Below, one piece after another: positions 51,115 to 57,924 of a stretch of DNA of 64,000 nt. The stretch is from Piscinibacterium candidicorallinum (GTDB lineage Bacteria > Pseudomonadota > Gammaproteobacteria > Burkholderiales > Burkholderiaceae_C). The stretch lies in the NCBI RefSeq assembly GCF_047549485.1, contig NZ_CP180191.1:930001-994000 (forward strand). Reading direction: 5' to 3'. The translations under genes were made by a program, and so were the position numbers. How positions within the stretch are numbered: the first letter of the stretch is position 1; each line of letters opens with the position of its first letter. Under the pieces are notes generated by a model, which was given only the letters and a program-made list of their open reading frames with translations, was not told the DNA's origin and searched no databases.

Positions 51115-51891
51115 TCAGGCCAGGCGCTTGAACACCAGATCCCAGACGCCGTGGCCCAGCTTCAGGCCGCGGTTCTCGAACTTGGTCACCGGCCGCTCGA
51201 ACAGCGGGTTGGCGCGGGGGCCAAAGCCCGCCGCCGTGTTCACCAGCTGCTTTTCGCCACTGAGTACCTCCAGCATCTGCTGGGCGTAGTCCTCCACGTC
51301 CGTGGCGCAGTGCAGGTAGCCGCCGGGCGCGACGCGCGATGCCAGCAGCTCGATGAACCAGGGCTGCACCAGGCGGCGCTTGTGGTGGCGCGCCTTGGGC
51401 CAGGGGTCTGGAAAGTAGATGTGCGCACCGGCCAGGCGGTCGGCCGGGAGCATGTCGCGCACGATCTCCACGGCGTCGTGCTGCATGACGCGCAGGTTGG
51501 TGAGGCCCTGTTCCTCGATACGCTTCAAGAGCGCGCCCACGCCGCTGGTGAAGACCTCGACGCCGAGGTAGTTCACGTCCGGCCGGCTGCCGGCCAGATG
51601 GGCCGTGGTCTCACCCATGCCGCAGCCGATCTCCAGCACCAGCGGCGCAGCCCGGCCAAAGGCGGCGTCGAAGTCGACATGCGCCGGCTGGTAGGGCAGG
51701 CCCCAGACCGGCAGCAGGCGCTCGTAGGCGTCGCGCTGGCTGGGCGAGAAGCGCGCCTTGCGGTGCACGAAGCTCTTGATGTGCCCCCAGTCGCGCACCG
51801 GCCGGCCGTCCTCGTTCAGCGGCGCGGTGGACACGGGCGTCTCCGGCTTGGCGCCTTGCAGCAGGCTGGCAGAGGTGGATTCAGTGCTCAT
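51115..51891 (-). CDS. trmB: tRNA (guanine-N7)-methyltransferase
   Basis: TrmB makes m7G46 in the variable loop of tRNAs. The 258-residue protein has the SAM-binding LVLEIGCGMGETTAHLAG, NYLGVEVFTSGVGALLK, and the catalytic FPDPWPKARHHKRRLVQPWF, all diagnostic. An N-terminal extension of about 30 polar residues (STESTSASLLQGAKPE) precedes the first conserved block RDWGHIKSFVHRKARFSPSQ. The start at 51891 is preferred; an upstream frame would read into the low-GC spacer. It lies downstream of thiG on the same strand. Confidence 0.95.
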   Translation of the reverse strand: MSTESTSASLLQGAKPETPVSTAPLNEDGRPVRDWGHIKSFVHRKARFSPSQRDAYERLLPVWGLPYQPAHVDFDAAFGRAAPLVLEIGCGMGETTAHLAGSRPDVNYLGVEVFTSGVGALLKRIEEQGLTNLRVMQHDAVEIVRDMLPADRLAGAHIYFPDPWPKARHHKRRLVQPWFIELLASRVAPGGYLHCATDVEDYAQQMLEVLSGEKQLVNTAAGFGPRANPLFERPVTKFENRGLKLGHGVWDLVFKRLA

Positions 51892-52015
51892 TCTGGCCGA
51901 AAACAATTGAAATTCGATGAGTAAAAATCGGCTTTCCGCTTGTCTGATGCGCGTAAAGCGGTCTATCGGACAGTTCCATAAAGCAGTCCGAAAATGAACT
52001 ATTTTGCCTGTCGAT
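51892..52015. repeat. AT-rich spacer before trmB with repeat copy B
   Basis: On the minus strand this spacer holds TTTTCGGAC (51986-51994), GCGCA (51949-51953) and TTTTCGG (51897-51903) at the same spacing as the spacer at 25680-25776. On the plus strand, 51930-51943 (CGGCTTTCCGCTTG) is identical to 6393-6406, and CCGCTTGTCTGATGCGC resembles the CCCGCTTGTCCCATGCGG of repeat Z. GTCCGAAAA / TCGGAC around 51967-51994 is also locally symmetric. It could act in trmB expression. Confidence 0.45.
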
Positions 52016-52852
52016 TCAGCGGCCGGCCGCCGGTGTGGCGCCACTGCTCGACGCAATCACACCCTGCGTGGGCGAAGACGGCGAGCCGCTGTAGAGCTTC
52101 TTCGGCATCCGGCCGGCCAGGTACGCATCGCGCCCGGCCTCCACACCCAGCTTCATGGCCCGCGCCATGCGCACCGGGTCTTTCGCCAGGGCAATCGCGG
52201 TGTTCATGAGCACGCCGGCGCAGCCCAGTTCCATGGCGATGGTGGCGTCGCTGGCCGTCCCCACGCCGGCATCCACGATCACCGGCACCTTGGCCTTCTC
52301 CAGAATGAGCTGGATGTTCCAGGGGTTGAGGATGCCCATGCCCGAGCCGATCAGGCTGGCCAGCGGCATGATCGCCACGCAGCCGATGTCCTCCAGCACG
52401 CGCGCCTGGATCGGGTCGTCGCTGCAATAGACCATGACCTCGAAGCCTTCCTTGACCAGGGTCTCGGCGGCCTTGAGGGTCTCGGGCATGTTGGGGTAGA
52501 GGTTGGTCGGGTCGCCCAGCACCTCGAGCTTGGTGAGGTTGTGGCCGTCCAGCAGCTCGCGCGCCAGGCGCAGGGTGCGCACGGCGTCATCGGCCGTGTA
52601 GCAGCCGGCGGAATTGGGCAGGTAGGTGAACTGCGAGGGCGGCAAAAAGTCCAGCAGCGACTCGCCGGCGTTCTGACCGATGTTCACGCGGCGGATCGCC
52701 ACGGTGACGATCTCCGCGCCCGAGGCGTCGATCGCCGCGCGGGTCTGCGTGAAGTCTTTGTACTTGCCGGTGCCCACCAGCAGGCGCGAATTGAAGCGGC
52801 GTGTGCCGACGGTCAGCGCATCGGCGCTCTGGGGGTCGAGACCTTCGCTCAT
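52016..52852 (-). CDS. thiG: Thiazole synthase
   Basis: ThiG forms the thiamine thiazole phosphate from DXP, dehydroglycine and ThiS-thiocarboxylate. The 278-residue TIM barrel has RRFNSRLLVGTGKYKDFTQT, NTAGCYTADDAVRTLRLARE-like block (here NSAGCYTA), the Schiff-base Lys region KLEVLGDPTNLYPNMPETLK, MPLASLIGSGMGILNP, VIVDAGVGTASDATIAMELG and GVLMNTAIALAKDPVRMARA. The last 20 residues (SSPSSPTQGVIASSSGATP) are a low-complexity tail. It follows thiS with a long 233-nt spacer. Confidence 0.96.
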   Translation of the reverse strand: MSEGLDPQSADALTVGTRRFNSRLLVGTGKYKDFTQTRAAIDASGAEIVTVAIRRVNIGQNAGESLLDFLPPSQFTYLPNSAGCYTADDAVRTLRLARELLDGHNLTKLEVLGDPTNLYPNMPETLKAAETLVKEGFEVMVYCSDDPIQARVLEDIGCVAIMPLASLIGSGMGILNPWNIQLILEKAKVPVIVDAGVGTASDATIAMELGCAGVLMNTAIALAKDPVRMARAMKLGVEAGRDAYLAGRMPKKLYSGSPSSPTQGVIASSSGATPAAGR

Positions 52853-53085
52853 GCTGAGGCTCCTGCTATTGGACGATCTTCACTTCAAGAATGCCGGCAT
52901 ATGCGGCGCATTTCGAGTCAGAACAGCGCCTGGGGTGTGACGAGTCTCGCGCTTGCACGAACGGGGGTCGGGCAGGCAGGCCCGACCTCTTCGCGCGACG
53001 CGCAGCGTGCTCCGTGAATTCTCGCACTCAGCGCTCGCCGTTCGCCCGGCAGCGAGCAGTGCTCGCCGAAACCCCGCGCTCACCC
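52853..53085. repeat. thiS-thiG spacer with repeat W and a hairpin
   Basis: 53047-53077 on the minus strand matches the repeat at 45786-45816 at 29 of 31 positions; the core GCGAGCACTGCTCGC is a near-perfect palindrome. 52966-52987 is a hairpin GGTCGGG / CCCGACC with an 8-nt loop. A repeat inserted between two genes that are normally adjacent would explain why this spacer is unusually long. No gene is seen. Confidence 0.7.
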
Positions 53086-53289
53086 TCACCCACCGCCGAC
53101 GGCGACCACGATCTCCAGCCGATCACCCTCGGTGAGCACCGTGCTGCCATGCAGACTCTTGGGCACGATCTCGCCATTGCGTTCCACCGCAATGCGCTTG
53201 CCGGTGTGGCCAAGCTGTTCGACCAGCTGTGCCACCGTAGCCTGCGGCGGCACCGAGGTGGACTGGCCATTGACGACGAGGGTGGGCAT
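53086..53289 (-). CDS. thiS: Sulfur carrier protein ThiS
   Basis: A 67-residue ubiquitin-like sulfur carrier for thiazole synthesis. It begins MPTLVVNGQSTSVPPQATVA, has AQLVEQLGHTGKRIAVERNG (typical ThiS central strand) and IVPKSLHGSTVLTEGDRLEI, and ends VVAVGGG, supplying the C-terminal Gly-Gly that is thiocarboxylated (one extra Gly). An upstream in-frame ATG would add 20 Pro-rich residues and is rejected. It pairs with thiG downstream. Confidence 0.95.
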   Translation of the reverse strand: MPTLVVNGQSTSVPPQATVAQLVEQLGHTGKRIAVERNGEIVPKSLHGSTVLTEGDRLEIVVAVGGG

Positions 53290-53410
53290 ACGACAAATCG
53301 ACAGACTTGCGGATGGGGGGCGGGGGCGCTCGAGGGGGTGCAACCCCATCGTTCAATCAGCATTGGGCACTCATCGGAGAGAAAACACTCGCCGTGCGAA
53401 GGCCGCGCTG

Positions 53411-53484
53411 TGGAGCGGGCGATGGGAATCGAACCCACGTCTTGAGCTTGGGAAGCTCAGGTCCTGCCATTGAACGACGCCCGC
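53411..53484 (-). tRNA. tRNA-Gly (anticodon CCC)
   Basis: A complete cloverleaf reads on the minus strand: acceptor GCGGGCG pairing CGCCCGC, the D-arm containing TTCAATGGCAGGAC, anticodon stem TGAGC / GCTCA with loop TTCCCAA (anticodon CCC), a TTCGATT T-loop, discriminator T, and encoded CCA. The anticodon CCC reads GGG. It stands alone between thiS and the gabD-like gene. Confidence 0.96.
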
Positions 53485-53565
53485 GGACCGGAAAAACAAT
53501 GAGCGAAATCTTACCTGCGGGCGGGGATAGGTTCATCCGCCGCCGGCCAGTCGGCCGCACAGGCC

Positions 53566-55050
53566 CTACATCCCACCCAGAGCCACGTATTTGATCTCGA
53601 GGTAGTCGTCCATGCCGTAGCGCGAGCCTTCGCGGCCCAGACCGGACTGCTTCACGCCGCCAAACGGCGCCACCTCGTTGCCCAGAATGCCCGTGTTCAC
53701 GCCGACCATGCCGTAGTCCAGGGCCTCGGCCACACGCCAGACACGGGCGATGTCGCGGCTGTAGAAGTAGCTCGCCAGACCAAACTCGGTGTCATTGGCC
53801 AGACGGATCACGTCGGCCTCGTCCTTGAACTTGAAGATGGCCGCCACCGGGCCGAAGGTCTCCTCACGCGCGATCTGCATGTCGGGCGTGGCGTCGGCCA
53901 GCACGGTGGCCGCATAGAACAGCCCGGCGCCACCCTCGACCTTCTTGCCGCCCAGCAGCAGGCGGGCGCCCTTGGCCACGGCATCGTTCACATGGCTTTC
54001 CACCTTGTCGATGCCCTGCTGCTCGATCAGTGGGCCCTGGGTCACGCCTTCAGCAAACACGTTGCCGACCTTGATCAGCCGCGCCTTCTCGGTGAAGCGC
54101 GCGACGAACTCCTCGTACACCGTCTCATGCACAAAGAAGCGGTTGGTGCACACGCAGGTCTGGCCGGCGTTGCGGTACTTGCTGGCAATGGCGCCGGCCA
54201 CGGCTGCATTGATGTCTGCGTCCTCGAAGACGATGAAGGGCGCATGGCCGCCAAGCTCCAGCGACAGCTTCTTCACGGTGGGCGCGCTTTGCGCCATCAG
54301 GATGCGGCCCACCGGCGTGGAGCCTGTGAAGGACAGCTTGCGCACCACCGGGCTGGCGCAGAGCACCTTGCCGACCTCGACGGAGTTGGCTGCATCGGCA
54401 GTGACGATGTTGATCACGCCCTTGGGGAAGCCGGCGCGGATGGCCAGCTCTGCCAAGGCCAGTGCGGACAGTGGCGTCTGCTCGGCCGGCTTGAGCACGA
54501 TGGTGCAGCCCGCCGCGATCGCGGGCGCCACCTTGCGGGTGATCATGGCGTGCGGGAAGTTCCAGGGCGTGATGGCCGCGCACACGCCAATGGGCTGCTT
54601 GAAGGTCAGCATGCGCGTGTTGGCCCAAGGGCTTTCGAGCACATCGCCGGTCACGCGGCGGGCTTCCTCGGCAAACCATTCGATGAAACTGGCGCCATAC
54701 ACGATCTCGCCACGCGCCTCAGGCAGGGCCTTGCCGCCCTCGGTGGCCATCAGCCGGGCCAGGTCGTCCTGGTGCGCCAGAATCAGCTCGAACCACTTGC
54801 GCATCACGCCGGCGCGTTCCTTGGCGGTCTTGCGCTTCCAGACCTCTAAGGCGGCGGCTGCTGCGTCGATGGCCGCCTGCGCATCCACCGCGCCGCAGTT
54901 CGCCACCTCGGCCACCAGCTCGCCCGTGGAGGGGTTGGTGACGGCGAAGCGCGCGCCGCTGGCCGCACCCGTCCAGGCGCCGTCAATGAAGGCTTCAGTA
55001 CGGATCAGTGCGCTGTCGTTCGGGACGAAGGGGAGGGCGTCGCGATGCAT
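53566..55050 (-). CDS. gabD: NAD(P)-dependent succinate-semialdehyde dehydrogenase (GabD-like)
   Basis: A 494-residue aldehyde dehydrogenase oxidising a carboxy-aldehyde such as succinate semialdehyde. Catalytic and cofactor signatures: TPWNFPHAMITRKVAPAIAA, KLSFTGSTPVGR, LSLELGGHAPFIVFEDAD (general base Glu), and the active-site Cys in YRNAGQTCVCTNRFFVHE, then EETFGPVAAIFKF and GVKQSGLGREGSRYGMDDY. Start at 55050 has AAGGAG 7 nt upstream; a longer frame would overlap the divergent hydroxylase gene. The GabD call relies on overall resemblance, and glutarate semialdehyde is possible too. Confidence 0.88.
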   Translation of the reverse strand: MHRDALPFVPNDSALIRTEAFIDGAWTGAASGARFAVTNPSTGELVAEVANCGAVDAQAAIDAAAAALEVWKRKTAKERAGVMRKWFELILAHQDDLARLMATEGGKALPEARGEIVYGASFIEWFAEEARRVTGDVLESPWANTRMLTFKQPIGVCAAITPWNFPHAMITRKVAPAIAAGCTIVLKPAEQTPLSALALAELAIRAGFPKGVINIVTADAANSVEVGKVLCASPVVRKLSFTGSTPVGRILMAQSAPTVKKLSLELGGHAPFIVFEDADINAAVAGAIASKYRNAGQTCVCTNRFFVHETVYEEFVARFTEKARLIKVGNVFAEGVTQGPLIEQQGIDKVESHVNDAVAKGARLLLGGKKVEGGAGLFYAATVLADATPDMQIAREETFGPVAAIFKFKDEADVIRLANDTEFGLASYFYSRDIARVWRVAEALDYGMVGVNTGILGNEVAPFGGVKQSGLGREGSRYGMDDYLEIKYVALGGM

Positions 55051-55160
55051 CTGGTTACTCCTTGCGGCTGCGGTGCTGAAGCACCGTCTGTACGGGGCTG
55101 CAAAGGTTACTGCGGGCAATGGCTAAACTTTCGGCCTTGTCCAAGCGAGGGTATCGGTCC

Positions 55161-56027
55161 ATGCAGCAGGTCAGTGCCGAACTGGTGGAATGGCTCCAGA
55201 ACGAGATCGGACGCGGTTGCCGCCCGGAAGTGCTGATCGAGTCCATGATCAAGGCAGGTTACGAGGCGGATTTCGCGCGCAACGTGATCAATGCGTCCTT
55301 TGCCAGCCTGGAGGCACTTGAGGGCAAGCGCCCGAATGTGCTCGGCGCAAACCTCGAGGGCACGCTCAAGATCAACACCGATCCGCTGCCCGGTAACTTC
55401 ATCAAGACCTCGGACCGTGATGTGCAGGTGCTGCTGAACATGCAAAGCCCGCGGATCATGCTCTTCGGCGGGTTGTTGTCTGATGAGGAGTGCGACGGGA
55501 TCATCGAGTTCTCGCGCGCCAAGATGGCCCGGTCCCACGTGGTCGATTCTGACGCCGGCGGCACCCGCGAGGACGAAGCCCGCACCAGCACGGGTGCGGC
55601 CTTCCAGCGTGGGGAGACTGCGCTGCATACACGGATCGAGAAGCGCATCAGCGAGCTGCTGGGTTGGCCCGTGGAGCATGGCGAGGGCCTGCAGATCCTG
55701 CACTACAACATCGGCGGCGAGTACAAGCCGCACTATGACTACTTCCACCACGATCGCCCGGGCGAGGCCGAACAGCTCAAGACCGGTGGGCAGCGCATTG
55801 CTACCCTGGTGATGTACCTGAACGATGTGGAAGCCGGCGGCGGCACGATCTTCCCGGAGCTGGGACTGGAGACCATGCCCAAGAAAGGCAATGCCATCTA
55901 CTTCGCCTATGGTGGCATGGACGGCACGCTGGATTCGCGCTCGCTGCACGGCGGCGCGCCGGTTGAGCGCGGCGAGAAGTGGATCGCCACCAAGTGGATT
56001 CGCCAGCGGCCCTACCAGCTGACCTGA
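55161..56027 (+). CDS. 2-oxoglutarate/Fe(II) prolyl 4-hydroxylase-like protein
   Basis: A 288-residue protein. The N-terminal 100 residues are helical. The C-terminal P4H domain has LFGGLLSDEECDGIIEFSRA, then RTSTGAAFQRGETALHTRIE, the Fe ligands His and Asp in EYKPHYDYFHHD (HxD), a third His in SRSLHGGAPVERGEKW, and a 2-oxoglutarate Lys in ATKWIRQRPY. Bacterial homologues hydroxylate proline or other residues on an unknown protein here. The ATG at 55161 has GAGGG upstream; an ATG at 55119 is also in frame. It is divergent from gabD and could share its promoter region. Confidence 0.85.
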   Translation: MQQVSAELVEWLQNEIGRGCRPEVLIESMIKAGYEADFARNVINASFASLEALEGKRPNVLGANLEGTLKINTDPLPGNFIKTSDRDVQVLLNMQSPRIMLFGGLLSDEECDGIIEFSRAKMARSHVVDSDAGGTREDEARTSTGAAFQRGETALHTRIEKRISELLGWPVEHGEGLQILHYNIGGEYKPHYDYFHHDRPGEAEQLKTGGQRIATLVMYLNDVEAGGGTIFPELGLETMPKKGNAIYFAYGGMDGTLDSRSLHGGAPVERGEKWIATKWIRQRPYQLT

Positions 56028-56059
56028 TTGCTCGCGCCTGGAGTTTCAGGCGGCATGCA

Positions 56060-56082
56060 CTGCCCGGCTTGACGCCGGGCAG
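56060..56082. terminator. Hairpin between convergent genes
   Basis: CTGCCCGGC (56060-56068) pairs perfectly with GCCGGGCAG (56074-56082) across a 5-nt loop, 33 nt after the hydroxylase stop and 19 nt before the HTH gene's stop on the other strand. There is no T-tract, so it is at best a bidirectional attenuating hairpin. Confidence 0.5.
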
Positions 56083-56101
56083 GATAGGAACGCGCGGCGG
56101 A

Positions 56102-56437
56102 TTATTCGACCATGTCATCGTCCGGCAGGCCATCCGGCCTGCTTGACGTGGTCACGCGCTGGTCATGCGGCATGCGGAAGTAGCCCCGGCGATCGCCCAT
56201 GATCCGACGCAACTCCTTCGTAGGGATGTCGGTCAGCTCATGAATGCGGATCAGCAGCGCGGCGCCGAAGTCGGCCTTGCGGTTGCGGATGCGTGACAGC
56301 ACTGCGCGCTGCACGCCCAATTGCGCGGCAAGCGCTGCGTCCGTGGGCAGGGCGAGTTTGGACTTCAGGTACTCAAGCAGACGCGAGGGCTCGTAGGCCT
56401 CGGGCGTCGGGATCGAGTGGGTATCCATCATGATCAT
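56102..56437 (-). CDS. Small helix-turn-helix protein (XRE-like)
   Basis: A 111-residue protein whose central part fits a Cro/C1-type HTH: YLKSKLALPTDAALAAQLGV then QRAVLSRIRNRKADFGAALL (helix 2 DAALAAQLGV, recognition helix VLSRIRNRK). The C-terminus is charged and has RRIMGDRRGYFRMP. A strong GGAGGG lies 6 nt before the first ATG; Met codons at positions 3 and 4 are alternatives. It converges on the P4H gene and is divergent from the glycerate kinase gene, whose spacer could hold its operator. Confidence 0.75.
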   Translation of the reverse strand: MIMMDTHSIPTPEAYEPSRLLEYLKSKLALPTDAALAAQLGVQRAVLSRIRNRKADFGAALLIRIHELTDIPTKELRRIMGDRRGYFRMPHDQRVTTSSRPDGLPDDDMVE

Positions 56438-56610
56438 GTTGATCCCTCCGCAACTCGGGTTCCAACAAGGTGATCGAGACGGCGATCAGGCCTCGCCGTA
56501 CGATGAGAGCGTTAACACAAAAGCAAGTGTAAACCCATGTGCATCAATTTGGATGCTAGTTCTGCGACAAGGTATTGCCATGTCGCCGGGACTTTCCGAG
56601 CCTGAAGACC

Positions 56611-57924
56611 ATGTCTCACGCTTTCGATCTGGCGCGTGTCCAGCGCGAACCGATTGCGTTTCTTGAAACGCTCTACGGCACAGCGGTCCGGCGCGCGCAT
56701 CCGGCTGCGGTGCTTGCAGCACACCTGCCGCCGCCGCCTAAAGGGCGCACGCTCGTGCTGGGTGCCGGCAAGGCCAGTGGCGCCATGGCCGCCGCGCTGG
56801 ACGCAGCTTGGCCCAGCGATGTGCCGCTCAGCGGGTTAGTGATCACTCGCTATGACCATACGCCGCCTGCATACCGCGCGCAGCCCGGGCGCATCGAGGT
56901 CGTCGAAGCTGCCCACCCGGTGCCTGATGCCGCGGGTGAAGCCGCCGCCCGCCGCACGCTCGATCTATGCAAAGGCCTGACGGCGGATGATCTGGTGATC
57001 TGCCTGATCTCGGGCGGAGGCTCCGCGCTGCTGGCCGTGCCGGCAAGCGGCCTGACGCTGGACGACAAGCGCAACATCAATGGCGCGCTCCTGCGTTCCG
57101 GGGCGACGATCGGTGAAATGAACTGCGTGCGAAAGCACCTTTCGGGCATCAAGGGTGGTCGGCTCGCGGCAGCGTGTGCGCCGGCGCAGGTGATGACCCT
57201 GCTCATTTCCGACGTGCCAGGTGATGATCCCAGCGTAATCGCCAGCGGCCCCACCGTTGCCGACCCAACGACGTGCGCTGACGCACTGGCGATCATTGAT
57301 CGCTATCGCATCGAGATTCCACCCATCGCGCGCGAGGCCTTGCTTCGCGGCGAGTGGGAGAGCGTGAAGCCCGGTGATCTGCGCCTCGCGCGCGCCGACA
57401 CGCGCATGCTCGCCACGCCTCGCGAGGCGCTGGAGGAGGCCGCACGGGTGGCGCGCGAGGCCGGCTTGGCCGCCTATGTGCTGTCAGACGACATGGAAGG
57501 CGAGGCCCGCGAAGTTGGCAAAGTCCATGCGGCGCTGGCGCGTTCAGTCAAGACGCAGGCCACGCCCTTTCGCGCACCGTGCGTGATCCTGAGCGGCGGC
57601 GAGACCTCCGTGACAGTACGCAACCGGCAAGGGCGGGGCGGCCGTGCGGTCGAGTTCCTGCTGGGCTGCGGCGTAGCACTCGATGGCCTGCCGGGCGTTT
57701 GGGGGTTGGCCGCAGATACCGATGGCATTGACGGGACCGAAGGCAATGCTGGCGCTTGGCTCGCGCCGGACACATTGGCGCGTGCCCGAGCCCTCGGCCA
57801 GAACGCACTCGCTGCCCTGGAGTCCAACGACGCCTACAGCTACTTCGCGTCGGTCGACCATCTCGTCACGCCCGGGCCGACCTTCACCAACGTCAATGAC
57901 TTTCGCGCGTTGTTGGTGCTCTGA
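56611..57924 (+). CDS. Glycerate 2-kinase, MOFRL family
   Basis: A 437-residue kinase (named GckA, or TtuD in older annotation) phosphorylating D-glycerate to 2-phosphoglycerate. Signatures: LVLGAGKASGAMAAALDAAW near residue 50, VEAAHPVPDAAGEAAARRTL, CLISGGGSALLAVPASGLTL, INGALLRSGATIGEMNCVRK, then HLSGIKGGRLAAACAPA, LLISDVPGDDPSVIASGPTV, and the C-terminal MOFRL block LSGGETSVTVRNRQGRGGRA, then GLAADTDGIDGTEGNAGAW. Start at MSHAFDLARV. Its 3' end overlaps the convergent recD gene by 32 nt. Confidence 0.92.
   Translation: MSHAFDLARVQREPIAFLETLYGTAVRRAHPAAVLAAHLPPPPKGRTLVLGAGKASGAMAAALDAAWPSDVPLSGLVITRYDHTPPAYRAQPGRIEVVEAAHPVPDAAGEAAARRTLDLCKGLTADDLVICLISGGGSALLAVPASGLTLDDKRNINGALLRSGATIGEMNCVRKHLSGIKGGRLAAACAPAQVMTLLISDVPGDDPSVIASGPTVADPTTCADALAIIDRYRIEIPPIAREALLRGEWESVKPGDLRLARADTRMLATPREALEEAARVAREAGLAAYVLSDDMEGEAREVGKVHAALARSVKTQATPFRAPCVILSGGETSVTVRNRQGRGGRAVEFLLGCGVALDGLPGVWGLAADTDGIDGTEGNAGAWLAPDTLARARALGQNALAALESNDAYSYFASVDHLVTPGPTFTNVNDFRALLVL

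Noticed and set aside
53290..53410. TPP riboswitch before thiS
   Set aside because: No CTGAGA-type core or matching THI-box pairs could be found in the spacer between the tRNA and thiS.
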